Source: Falciphora oryzae
Taxonomy: Eukaryota > Ascomycota > Sordariomycetes > Magnaporthales > Magnaporthaceae
Reading direction: 5' to 3'
DNA length: 64,000 nt
Assembly: GCA_000733355.1 (NCBI GenBank)
Contig: JNVV01000005.1
Span: forward strand, 1,323,010 to 1,387,009
The position numbers and the translations under genes were made by a program. Of this stretch, positions 22,091 to 33,200 are shown piece by piece. A model generated the notes under the pieces. The model was not told the DNA's origin. It did not search any database and was given only the letters and a program-made list of their open reading frames with translations. Within the stretch, counting starts at the first letter, position 1. The number at the start of each line of letters is the position of its first letter.

Positions 22091-22518
22091 ACGTGGTTCA
22101 CCAGTGAGTGGGACAAACCAGCGAGTGGGACAGTTGGAAATCCCATACTAAACGCCGTTTTCGACATCCTTGCTAAATCGCCCAATTTGTATCCGAATTC
22201 GATAAAATTTTAAAATTAAGGGTTTAACTATATAGTCGATTTTATGTAATTATCTACAAATTTGTAACCCTAACCCGGGCGAGATATAAAAAAATGCGCT
22301 AATTTAACCCCTGCATTTTTAATATCTCACCCGGGTTAAGGTTACAAATTTGTAGATAATTACATAAAATCGACTATATAGTTAAACCCTTAATTTTAAA
22401 ATTTTATCGAATTCGGATACAAATTGGGCGATTTAGCAAGGATGTCGAAAACGGCGTTTAGTATGGGATTTCCAACTGTCCCACTCGCTGGTTTGTCCCA
22501 CTCACTGGTGAACCACGT
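22091..22518. mobile_element. palindromic MITE A, 428 bp, TA target
   Basis: An almost full-length inverted repeat: each arm is about 200 bp. It begins ACGTGGTTCACCAGTGAG and ends with the complement, with TA on both sides (22089-22090 and 22519-22520). Next to the tips are two direct copies of a GAGTGGGACA word. TA target and tip sequence fit the Tc1/mariner-pogo group. No coding capacity. Confidence 0.85.
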
Positions 22519-23250
22519 TATCTTTATTTAGGCAATTTATTATTAAAATAAGTAGCCGCGAAAGCAGCTTCGGTCCAAAGGTTTCGGGGAAAGTTAGCAT
22601 AAAGTAACATAGCTTTTATTTTTTTTGTAAAAACGCCTCCCATTTGTTTGGTACTACCGTTTTAGGTTTATGTATATAGGGCGGAAGGTATCGCGTTAAC
22701 GCTTTCCGTTTAAAGCCTTTGTTCCTAAAATTAGGTAGTAAATTCGTTATCGAAACGGACGTATTTAATCTTTATTCTATAAAAATTATTTAACCGGTTT
22801 TATAAATCGCTATAGTACCGTAAAAGTTTTACCGTTAATTTCTCCTTACAAAAATAGCTCCAAATATACCCGCTTTAATCGTTATAAAAATGCAACTAAT
22901 ATTGGTAGCCTTTTAGATCCTTTAACTAATAGCTATAGTCCATAGATAAGGATTCCCTTAGCTCTGTTACTTCGATTCGGGGCATTTAATTAATAACCTT
23001 TTTTATTTTAGCATAGGCGCAAACTTCGCATTTAGCGGTAGGCGGACTTTATAACCGCAATTTAGCTGTACGTTTAGTAGCTTAAGCAAAAACCTCGGGG
23101 CCCGGATGCCTAAACCGGAGGTATTAAAATGTCCCGTCCCCCGGGGGAAATTAACGGTAATGCTAAAAGTTTTAACGTTTAACCGTAGGTTGGGGAATTT
23201 TCGGGATTGTTATAAAAGCTCCCTAATTTCCTTTTCGTACCGGCGTTATT

Positions 23251-23776
23251 TGTAACAGGCCTCCGCCCTACTATAGCCAGCTACAGTAGTGTGAGGCCTG
23301 GAAAAGGGGGGTTCTCGCAGGGAGGTCTCAGAGGTTCAGCAGCTCAACAGTTGCATTCGTGCAGGGCTCAACAAGTTTATGGTGTAGGTAGAAACAGAAA
23401 CGATAGCTTGCCCTCCGAACCTCCTTCACAGGGGGTCTCTCGGGCCCTCCTTATGCTCTAGCCCTCCGTCCGTCCTTCGGCTGTCGTCGGCGCGCCTCCT
23501 CCTCCGTGGCGTCCGTCGGGCCTGCCTTTCAGTTGTTATCGGCACACTGCCTCCTCCGCGGCGTCCGTCGGAGCCGGATGTGTTTCGTCCCTCTTAGGGT
23601 TCCGGGCCGGGCTGATCTGCGGGGGTTGATCGGCGCGCGTGTCGCAAAGTTAAACTCTCCTGATCCGCACATCCGTCAGGGCTTGCGCCCCTCCGGCTAC
23701 CACCCGGAGGCCTCCCTTGTGGTCACCGGTGGCGTCCCCTGCGGCTGCTGGCCATGGTTCTGTGTGGGGTGTTACA
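23251..23776. mobile_element. solo LTR, 526 bp, in the copia element
   Basis: GC-rich block starting TGTAACAGGC and ending GGTGTTACA, with perfect target duplication TTATT (23246-23250 and 23777-23781). A left-over of LTR-LTR recombination. Unlike the other solo LTR in sequence. Confidence 0.85.
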
Positions 23777-23808
23777 TTATTAGGTTATATTTTAGTAGGA
23801 ATTGATTA

Positions 23809-24230
23809 ACGTGGTTCATCACCGAGTCGCCCATATCACCGAGTCGCCCATATCACCGAGTCGCCCACTTCAAAATCCCATACTAAACGCCGTTTTCGAC
23901 CCCCCGGTTAAATCCACTAATTTTTTATAAAATTCCATAAAAATTTAATATGTTATAGTTATACCTGTTTTAATTTTGGTAGAATTTGGCTGCAAATTGA
24001 CCGAGTTATTTAATTGAAAAAAACGGCGTTTAGTATGGGATTTGGAAGTGCGCGACTCGGTGGTTTGCGCGGCTCGGTGGTGAACCACGTTAGTTAAATA
24101 TAACATATTAAATTTTCATGGAATTTCATAAAAAATTAGTGGATTTAACCGGGGGGTCGAAAACGGCGTTTAGTATGGGATTTTGAAGTGGGCGACTTGG
24201 TGATATGGGCGACTCGGTGATGAACCACGT
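23809..24230. mobile_element. palindromic MITE B, 422 bp, TA target, with a third MITE arm inside
   Basis: Tips ACGTGGTTCATCACCGAG and complement, with TA on both sides. Three direct copies of a CACCGAGTCGCCCATAT word follow the left tip. The inner core (AATCCCATACTAAACGCCGT) is shared with MITE A. Near 24030-24090 a lone extra arm ends in its own GAACCACGTTA tip with a different word (GCGCGACTCGGTG), so a half-copy of a third subtype lies in the middle. Confidence 0.8.
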
Positions 24231-26059
24231 TATGTTTGTTGGGAATAACAGCTAAAAGCTAATCGTCGCTATTTTTAAATGCAGGTGGGTTTCGTTTAAT
24301 ATCCTATTATTAGCCTTTCCGTATAAGGCATATTAAAGAAACCACGTTACAAGCGAACCTTTCGATTAAAGCCACGTTTTTCAACCGTATATAGGCTAAT
24401 CCGAACCCCGTTAATACCGTTAGGGTTACGTTTCCGTAGCTAATAATTTAGATTTTTTCTAAGCCGGTTTATACGTAATTTCCGGCCGTAGCGTATTTAA
24501 AGTTCCGGAACCGGTTTAGGTCGTTAAAAATATGTAATATGGCCTTGGAATTAAATATCGTGGATCGGTAAAATGGGTAATCGCTTACGTTAAAAATAGC
24601 GCAATAGGTTAAAACGTTTATTATAATCGTTAAAGCCTAAAAACGATTCCCATTCGTCGTATTAGTTAATCCTCGCTTTTATTTTCCTTTATACGGTTTA
24701 CCCAAAATACGGATCTTTTTTCCTTTTTTTATTTTCCGGCTTTGTATTTTGTTTAAATCTTTTTAATAAAAGCGTTAAATTTTTTATTTTCCTATCGCCG
24801 GATGGAAATTAGGTTTTGCATTGCTACCGCTAGTTTCCACCACTCCTAAACGCGGTTTTTTAAAATATAAAAACAGTTTTTTGGTCGGTAGCCTGGTTGC
24901 CCGCATACGCGGCAAACTTTCCTTGGCGGTAAAACGAATCCTCCTTTTCGTATTACTTTTTAAAAGTTCGATTTGGCCCGGGGCTTTCGTCCATTTAGGT
25001 TAGACGCTTGTAAGGTTCGTTTGCGGGTATTTTGCGGGAGACTATTTCGCCGTTATCGTTTAATGGTAACTTTTGCCTTTAATTTTCGTCGCGGGATTAG
25101 GATTTGGAAACTGCCTTTAAATCGGCTGCTTAAAAGCCGGCAGCCCTAACGCTATTGCCTTTGGGGATAATCAAACCGGCTTTCGCTTATATAGCCCCCC
25201 AAATCTTTTTAACGATATTTTAGTGCTTTAAAATCCCTGCTATTGCTTTTAGGAGATTTTTTTGCGTATGCTATAAGCCTAGGGCTTATATATAGCACCC
25301 ACAGCGTTAATAGTTGCTAGGAACCATATCGCGGGAGTTATAGCCTTTAGAAGATCGACCTCGATTCCCTTTTCTATAGCTAACTCGAACTTTTTTAACC
25401 ACTTTTCGGTATTTTTGTAGCTTTTTAATACTCCTAAAGTTGCGTTATATGCGTTTTTCGCTGCCTTTTGGTTTTCCGTAAAAAACGAATCTCCGTATTT
25501 TTTAAATCGTTCGTAGCTTTTTTGTATTAACGGGCTTAAAGAGTCCGTTTCCTTTTTAAAGTACCGGTTTTAAAGGGATTAGGCTACCGTTTTTTCCATT
25601 TATTAATAAAAGGTTTCGACGTTTTTTTCGTAGTGCTGATAGGTCGATAATTGGTACGAATAAACGCGGTCGTTTACCTGATATCCGAATTTTTAAATCT
25701 TAGGGACGCTCCCGCGGTTTGGGTTGAGGATCGAGGAGGTCGCGGTTGCGTTAAACGACGAAAGAGTGCCGATTTGGGGTTTTTTACGCGTACTTTTCCG
25801 CGTAACCGGGCCGGGAACGAGTTTTTCGTCTGTTTTTGGGATTTTCAGCGGCGAAGGTAGTCGAGGCCATTTTTTTTCGCCCAATACGAAAGCTTTAACT
25901 TTTAAGGAAATCGCTTTTTTTTAGGAAGGCTCGATTTTATCCTATCCACCCGGTGTAGTCCTTAAGGAATGGAGTCGTATTTTAGATAAACATTATCGTT
26001 ATCGTTGTACGCTGCTAATTTGCGCGGTAAGCTAGACGTTGCTAATAAGACTTTTAATC

Positions 26060-26245
26060 TATTGCATAGCGTAATAACCAAAGGTGATTTAACGTAATGG
26101 TTAATCGATTTTATTCTGCCTCTTTGTGACCCCCCCGACAAGCGGTCTGCCAAATTTGCACTGAACACGTCTACGGCCACACAGCTCGTGCACCATTACT
26201 AATCCGAATTACACGTGATCAAACCAACTTGCACGTGGTGCAACA
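26060..26245 (-). repeat. right (5') LTR of the copia element
   Basis: 186 bp, begins TATTGCAT (decayed from TGTTGCAC as seen in the other LTR) and ends GTGCAACA. The target duplication ATATC follows. Confidence 0.9.
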
Positions 26246-26595
26246 ATATCCACCGACTCCGATCACAAATCTACAAACATAAAATGGGTTTGAACGTACG
26301 AATCGGCACCGTTCTTACCTAGGTCAACCGAACCGGAAGACAAACAGTGTGGAAACTTCTCGAGTTACCACAAAGGAGTTGATGCCGCTAGGGACCTGTG
26401 CATAGCGAACGTCAAGCTCAAACTATGGCGGACTGTTGGGGGCAAGGGATGTTCGCCAGTGTTATAACACTGCCTGCCCGCACACCTATACATACGGAGG
26501 GATTCGAACAGTCACCGCATATTGGTATATACAGGGCAGAGGGTTCCCTTACTTCACGAGTTTTCCCCTTTATACCTTGGACGTGCTGCGCGTCT

Positions 26596-26975
26596 TCAGC
26601 ATCTTGCACAGTTGGCCGAGGTGCAGGCCTCTCTGTGCGTTGGCCGCGACGGGCAAGGGTGGCACGGCCGGAGGAGCTGGAACAGCCAGATGCCCAGGAC
26701 CAGGGTGATCGGGTTGAGGCGGCCCTGGAGGATGCCGGGCAGGGCGAGATAGAGGCCCGATGCCGAGGTCAGGGTATTGCGGAGCTGAAAGACGATGCGG
26801 CGGGAGAGAACAGCTACCTGAAGGGTCCGTGGTGGCTGCGTCCACGGCGATATGGTCAGCAGGAGGAGCGTGAAGTCCAGTGGCCCGACGTCCGGTGCGA
26901 AGCTGGCGGCCTGGATTTGCGAGTTTAGGAGGATGGTGGTGTCCGCTTTTTCGAGAGTACATAATGTGATGTCTA
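26596..26975 (-). pseudogene. fragment of an unrecognised membrane-protein gene
   Basis: One minus-strand frame without an ATG gives hydrophobic, protein-like text: ADTTILLNSQIQAASFAP, then PLDFTLLLLTISPW, then GLYLALPGILQGRLNPITL and VLGIWLFQLL, ending in a TGA at 26596. Two or three membrane helices are plausible. It starts after a possible AG acceptor near 26975 and has no visible upstream exon, as the dehydrogenase gene lies there. It could be a terminal exon or a remnant of a transporter or cyclase-like protein; I do not recognise it. Confidence 0.35.
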
Positions 26976-27022
26976 CCTATCCAGCTCGAGAAGGACGAAA
27001 AGATCCAGCCCTTTCGCGTGGC

Positions 27023-27959
27023 TCACCACGAGTAGACACCTTCTTTGTGGAGAATGCCCTTACCCTCGTCCTCGTCCCTAGCCCCTTCAATGATGCTCAG
27101 AAGCGTGCGTCCGGAAACGCCCGGATCGCTAGCGCCACCCCAGCCGGTACGGGCTTCCTCGCTTATGCCCCGCAGGTTAGATACTACATAGCCCGGGCAC
27201 ATTGCAAACACTTTGACCTTGCTTTCGGCAAAAACGACCTTTTCGACGACGCTAACCATATTGAGCGCAGCTTTACTAACGGCATAGGGAACGCCACTTT
27301 GGCCAAAGCTGGCGTAGGCAGCGGCCATTTCGGGCGTTTTGGCGATGGACCCGGCGGTGCTCGAAATGTACACGGACCGCGGATCGGCCGACTTGCCGAG
27401 GAGCGGGCGAAAGGCCCGCGAGACGGTAGAGGGCCCGACGACGTTGATCTCGAGGACCGACTTGAAGGCATCCTCGAAGGAGCCCACGCATGTCGCGAGG
27501 TTGCCCTCGTCGTCCTTGACGTAGGCCACGGCGCCGTTGTTGACCAGAACGTCGAGGCGGCCGAAGCGCTCCTCGACCGCCCTGGCCGCGCGCTCGACCG
27601 AGGCCGGGTCTGTCTGGTCGAGTTGCAGCGCCGACACGGTGCCCTTGAGCTGGCCCGTCGCCTCGAGCTTCTCCACCGCGCCCTGGGCCTTCTCTAGCGT
27701 GCGGGCCGTCACAAAGACGTGGTACTTGTCGGACGAGCTCGCTATCACCCTGGCGCTGGCGAAGCCCACGCCGCCGTTGGCCCCTAGATACCCCGGAGTC
27801 ATGTTAGCATGTAGTCCATCGTGGGCGTCTGCGAGAAGAAAGCATGCGGCAGCAAGAAAGTGTGGCCGAGCCATCGCCTATACGTGAGGCGCAGGGGCAG
27901 GATGGGCTGAGGGCGTGGGAGGCCGCACCGGTAATCAGGACGGTGATAGACGGTGCCAT
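27023..27959 (-). CDS. short-chain dehydrogenase/reductase, 263 aa, one intron
   Basis: A classical SDR using NAD(P)H, probably acting on a carbonyl or alcohol. Exon 1 is only 31 nt (27959-27929) and encodes MAPSITVLIT; exon 2 is 27783-27023. The intron (27928-27784, 145 bp) has a CTAAC branch site and a CTAG acceptor. Splicing restores the cofactor loop TGANGGVG at the start. Also visible are the structural NNG motif (VLVNNGA), the catalytic Ser in ISSTAGS and YAVSK with the catalytic Tyr and Lys. Without the first exon the protein would lack its glycine loop. It is divergent from the NRPS start 2.26 kb away, so a tailoring role on the peptide is a reasonable inference, not shown. Confidence 0.85.
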
Positions 27960-30040
27960 GTTGTCGACGTAATATCAAGCAAACAGCGTCACACAATGGC
28001 CACGGTGGTATCCAGATATGTGGCTGTTATGGGGGTAACCCTTGGCTGGGACACGCTGATGGAAGCGCCCGGGGGGCGAAGAAAAAGTTTGGGTGACACG
28101 GTGCTGTTGGGCCGGCTGACGGGAATTTGCCGAGTATGCTAATTAACATATGCCACAGAGGAACCGAGCAAAGGGGGCGACAGGCAGCCGTCCGAACCTG
28201 CGCGGGCGGCCAAGATTATGGTTAATCTGCTCCCGAACCATCTGGAAGGATGGCATCGAAGCTAGGTACCTAGATCGGTACCATGTAGGGATACCCTGTG
28301 GTAAACAAGCCGCTCCCCCCTGTATCCAACATGTGTTGCCTCATCCGGCCTCTGGCGTAGTCAGTCGACTCGCTGTTTCATCGACGCCTGCGCGCCGTGC
28401 CCGGTTTGATCCGATTCTGACTCAAAGACGTGCATCTCCAATCTTGGGACCAGAGACTCGGGCCGAGAGACCCTGAAAAAAAGCCGATTGCACTGGGCAG
28501 AGGGGTGTCAAGGCTTCATAAATCGTCTTGTTGTCTGTAGAGTGATGGCGCGGAAGTCCATCTAGAGTCAATGCTATGCATCCAACCATAAACCCCTCAC
28601 TAGTGCCCGATCAGTGGACTCTGGGGTGGTGTATCGATCCCCCGGTCATGCATTTATCCCCTGGAAAAAATGGCGGTCTGGGAAGACTGTCACCGAGGCT
28701 CCGCACGAATTGAGTTTAACAGAGGTGGAACCGCCAAGGCCTCGCTATTTTGTGCAGCATATGGCAATAACGAGGAGCGAGTCGATGCACTTGCTTTCCA
28801 TGATCCCAACCGGGAAAAATATGTACAAAGCTCCTGGGAAAGGTGTCGAGTCGAGCTGCCACGTCGCAGCCATACATGACATTTATACAGCACATGACAA
28901 TGTTGGCACGAGCAGGCCGGTTGACTAAGGGGCCCGTGCAATGCACGGTTCCGGCAGGTAGACCCCCCTGGTCCAGATGCTACGTAGTTGACATAGTGCA
29001 AACGGCATCCTGACCCTTCTCCGATGTGATGTTTAACACAAACAGTTTTAAAACGAAGCGTGCCACATGGTTCCCGGCGGGATTGTGCGTCCATCCCCAG
29101 GTCCTTGGGACCGCCTCTCCCAGCTGGTGCCAAACTCAAGCCGTCGTGGATGTGACGGGCAATGCCGAATCCAGAAAACAGCTGTCGAGGCCGACCTTGT
29201 TTCTCGTTTTGTTGGTGGCATGCCGCCGGGCAGACCTTGGCGGGATGATTGCTCCAGACTTGTCATGGTATCATCCCTGTTGTGCGGGAAACTTCTCCCA
29301 AAAACGGAGGGACCCGAGTATCTACCAAAGGAAGAATCCAAGGTAGGATAAGATGATCGACGGACTCGGCACGACAAGGCCACTCAAGTCGACACGGGTG
29401 TATGCGCTGCGGGCCCTTCGGTGCTGACCAGCCGATTGGCGAGGAAAGTAAGGGCACCGGTTCTGCCGCCTGATTTGGGGCATGGGGGGACAAGGTCCCG
29501 GGCCCGCGGTACCAGAGATCCTGCCCGAAGCGGCACAGGCCGTCCAGGGCGGCACGGCAGACGTCCCCGCACCGTAGCAGTGGCGAATATTCTGGCCGCA
29601 GGGGTGAGGTCGTGGGGCGTGGGGGCTTCGAGATTCAAAAGAACCTGCTTGTGATCATGGCAGGTCGAGACAAAAGTACTGGAACATCAGCTGGCTGTCA
29701 AAAGCATAATTTAGCACGTAGCGGGACACGCAAGCGGAACACGATACAGCGCTCAGGATGTAGGCTGTAGATCCCACAAGTCAGCAACCCAGGCAGGGCC
29801 CCAGAAGCGCGCGCGGCGACGGCAGGCAAGACCGGGATGACGGCCGCTCACGACCACGGTGCGGTATGGGCCGGCCCAAAAAAAGTCGCGGCTGCTAGCA
29901 AGGGGCCTTTTACGTACAAGAAACGACCCGGGACGTGACGCGATATCTGCGGCGGCGTCATAATAGGTGGTGGGCGGTGACACGAGTCGAGAAGGGGCTG
30001 GACGGATCTGGAGAGCAAAACCACGGAAACGGAGCTCTGG
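27960..30040. other. divergent intergenic region between SDR and NRPS
   Basis: About 2 kb without a gene I can support; the open frames here are short and unlike proteins. It should hold control elements for both genes, but apart from the TATA box at 30041 I recognise none. Confidence 0.4.
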
Positions 30041-30048
30041 TATATATA
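30041..30048 (+). promoter_or_regulatory. TATA box of the NRPS gene
   Basis: TATATATA 177 bp before the NRPS ATG; a CA-rich leader without upstream ATG directly before the start follows. Confidence 0.55.
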
Positions 30049-30217
30049 CCTATCTTGGCGCACACTGGGCCGCCGTGTACATGGACTACACCGGCTACAG
30101 GCTTGCCACAAAGAACAAAAACTAGATTTTTTAATATCAGCTTGACAGATTTAACACCAGAAAAAGTGGCAACAACAAACACACAGCATCAGGCGAGCAC
30201 AGTACACATCCCAGGCT

Positions 30218-33200
30218 ATGACGACTGACACGAAAAGCAACGCCACACGGCGCCGGGGCAGTGAGCCCGCCCAGGCGGCCGCCACTGAGCGGCAGCTAGA
30301 GTACTGGAAGACACAGCTCGCAGACAGCATCCCGGCCGAGTTCCTTACGGATCGGCCGCGCCAGACGGGTGCCCTCTCGGGCGAGACTGCCGTCGCCACC
30401 TTCACCATCGAGGACTCCCTGCACGAGGCAGTGCGGGGGTTCAGCCAAGCGCGCAAGGCCACTGCCTTTGCCGTGCTCCTCGCCGCCTTCCGCGCGGCGC
30501 ACTACCGCTTCACTGGGGCTGAGGACGCCATCGTCGGGACCCCCAAGGCCGGGCCTGCTGGGGCTGCGCACTCCCTGCTGGCCGACACGCTGTGTCTGAG
30601 AATCGCCGTGGGAGGGAGCGACACGCTGGCCGGGCTGACCGCGAGGGCCGAGTTGACAGCCGCCGACGCCCTGACCAACAGCGACGTCCCGCTGGGCCGC
30701 GTCGTATCCGCACTGGAGCAGGCAGGCCAGAAGGAGAAGAGCCGCGCCAATCCGGTGCGCATCCTTTTTGGCCTGCACTCGCAGGAGGAGGGCCTGCCGG
30801 CGGAGCCCATGACGACGGCGGGGGAGGCCGCGCTCGACCTCGAGCTCCACCTGGCCCAGACGACACACGGCCGCCTCGACGGCAAGATAACCTACTCAAC
30901 AGACCTGTTCCAAGCAGTGACCATCGACGGCATAATTGCCGCCTTCCGGGAGATCCTGCGCGGGGGCATCGAGCAGCCCCAGTCCCCCGTTTCGGCGCTC
31001 CCGCTGGGCGGGCTCGGCGAGCTGCGGGCCATGGGCCTGCTGGCCGTCGAGCAGACAGACTACGCGCGCGAGTCGAGCGTGGTCGACGTGTTCCGCTCCC
31101 ACGCGACAGCGACGCCCGACGCGCTCGCGGCCGTCGACGCCACGGAGCGCCTGACGTACGCGGAGCTCGACGCGCGCTCCGACGCCATCGCGGCCTGGCT
31201 CCGGCGCCGCGCCATGCCGGCCGAGGCCCTGGTCGCCGTCCTGGCGCCCCGGTCGTGCGAGGCCGTGGCCACGTTCCTCGCCGTGCTTAAAGCCAACCTC
31301 GCCTACGTGCCGCTCGACCCCAACGTGCCTGCGGCGCGCGTCGCCGATATCCTGTCGGCTATGCCCGGCGGCGGGGGCAGGAGGCTGGTGCTGGTCGGTC
31401 GCGGCGTGTGCGAGGCCGAGATCCCGGGCGTCGACGTGGAGCTGTGCAGGATCGAGGAGGCGGTCGACACCGCGGGCGCGGCGTCGTCGGCGGATAGCAC
31501 CGAAAGGCCGCTGGCTACGAGCCTCGCGTACGTGATGTTTACCTCGGGGTCGACTGGTCGCCCCAAGGGCGTTATGATCGAGCACCGCGGCATTGTCCGT
31601 CTCGTTATGGATAGGAGCGTTCTATCTGCCGACAAAGCAGCCGTCCCGGTTGCCCACATAGCAAACCCCGCGTTTGATATGGCGACGTGGGAGATATATA
31701 CCGCATTATTAAACGGCGGCACCGTTGTATGCATCGACCATATGACCGTGCTGAACCCCAAGGCGCTGGCGGCGGTATTCGAAAGGGAAATGGTGCGAGC
31801 TGCTGTGTTTACGCCAGCGTTCCTTAAACAGTACCTGTACGAATCGCCTTCGACGTTTAGCCAACTGGATATGCTGCTATCCGGAGGAGACGCCATTCGC
31901 CCCCAGGACGCCCTAAGAGCGACGCAGCTGGTGCGGCACGCGTTTTGCAACGCATACGGGCCCACAGAAAACACGGGCATTAGTACCATGTACCGCATGG
32001 ACGCCAACGAGCAGTGTGCCAACGGCGTCCCGATCGGCCGGGCATACAGCAATTCGGGCGCGTACGTCATGGACCCTCTGATGCGGCCCGTGCCGCTAGG
32101 CGTCCTGGGAGAGCTTGTCGTGACTGGGGATGGCCTTGCCCGAGGGTACACGGATGCGGCACTGGACCGAAACCGGTTTGTAACGATCCAGGTCGACGGG
32201 GGCGAGCCCGTCCGGGCGTACAGGACCGGGGACAGGGTGCGGTGGCGGCCGACGGACGGGCAGATCGAGTTTTTCGGCCGCATAGACCAGCAGGTCAAGA
32301 TCCGCGGCCACCGTATTGAGCTGGCCGAGGTCGAGAACGCGCTGCTCGGCCACGGCGGTCTTCGCGACGCCGCGGTTATTGTCCACAAAGACGACAACGG
32401 CGAACCCGAGATGATTGGGTTCGTCGAGCCGCGGGCGGAGGGCACTTGCGCGGACGAGGAAGACGGCCAGGTCGAGATCTGGGTGAACCATTACGAGCAG
32501 CAGAACTACGCCACGCTCGGCGGCGTCGACGGCTCGACTGTGGGCAACGACTTTGTTGGATGGACGTCCATGTACGACGGTAGTGCCATCGACAGGGCCG
32601 AAATGCAGGAGTGGCTCGACGACACCATCCGCACCATCCTCGACGGCCGCCCACCAGGCCGCGTCCTCGAAATCGGTACGGGAAGTGGCATGATCCTCTT
32701 CAACCTTGGCAAGGCTGGCGGACTCGAGAACTACGTCGGTATCGAGCCGTCCAAGTCGGCTGCCTCCTTCGTCACAGAGCGCGTGGCTTCGATTCCTGAG
32801 CTTGCCGGTCGGGTCCGGATGAATGTCGGCACGGCGGAGGACCTCGGCAAAATCGACGCGCAGCAGCCGGAGCTGGTTGTGATCAACTCGGTCACCCAGC
32901 TGTTCCCCTCGCCCGAGTACCTGCTGGAGGTGGTGCGGGCCATAGCCGCCATCCCGACCGTCAAGCGCGTGTATTTCGGCGACATACGCTCCCATGCCAT
33001 CGACAGGCAGTTCCTGGCCGGCAGGGCCCTGCATTCGTTGGGCGACAACCCCAAGATTGCCAAGGCTGAATTCCGGGCCAGGATAAAGGAGATGGAGGAC
33101 CGCGAGGAGGAGCTGCTGGTCGGCCCGGCCTTTTTCACCGGCCTGGCGGGACTGCTGCCCGACCGGGTCAGGCACGTTGAGGTTATCCCAAAGCGCATGG

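Larger units (their letters stand above)
21138..25930 (-). pseudogene. copia integrase/gag region, heavily decayed
   Basis: The host copia sequence between the nested inserts. It is TA-rich with stops in every frame, so I can assign it only by position between the RT relic and the 5' LTR. Confidence 0.5.
10988..26245 (-). mobile_element. Ty1/copia-type LTR retrotransposon carrying six nested insertions
   Basis: One element bounded by two 186-bp direct LTRs and a perfect 5-bp target duplication ATATC (10983-10987 and 26246-26250). Coding remnants read on the minus strand. The RNase H C-terminus (ADSLTKALP near 11.38 kb) lies near the left LTR and reverse-transcriptase text near 19.7-20.4 kb. 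A purine-rich tract (AAGGGGATG) abuts the left LTR in the expected place. Inside it lie a TRIM, a gypsy element, two solo LTRs and two MITEs. Subtracting them and one copy of each target duplication leaves about 5.6 kb, the usual copia size. Stops and TA-rich decay show it is dead. Confidence 0.85.

Noticed and set aside
22091..22518. Large palindrome as an assembly artefact or replication origin
   Set aside because: TA target duplication, tip sequence and a second related element show it is a MITE.
28614..29654. Several 70-150 codon frames between the SDR and the NRPS
   Set aside because: Overlapping on both strands, low protein likeness, no promoter or splice context.
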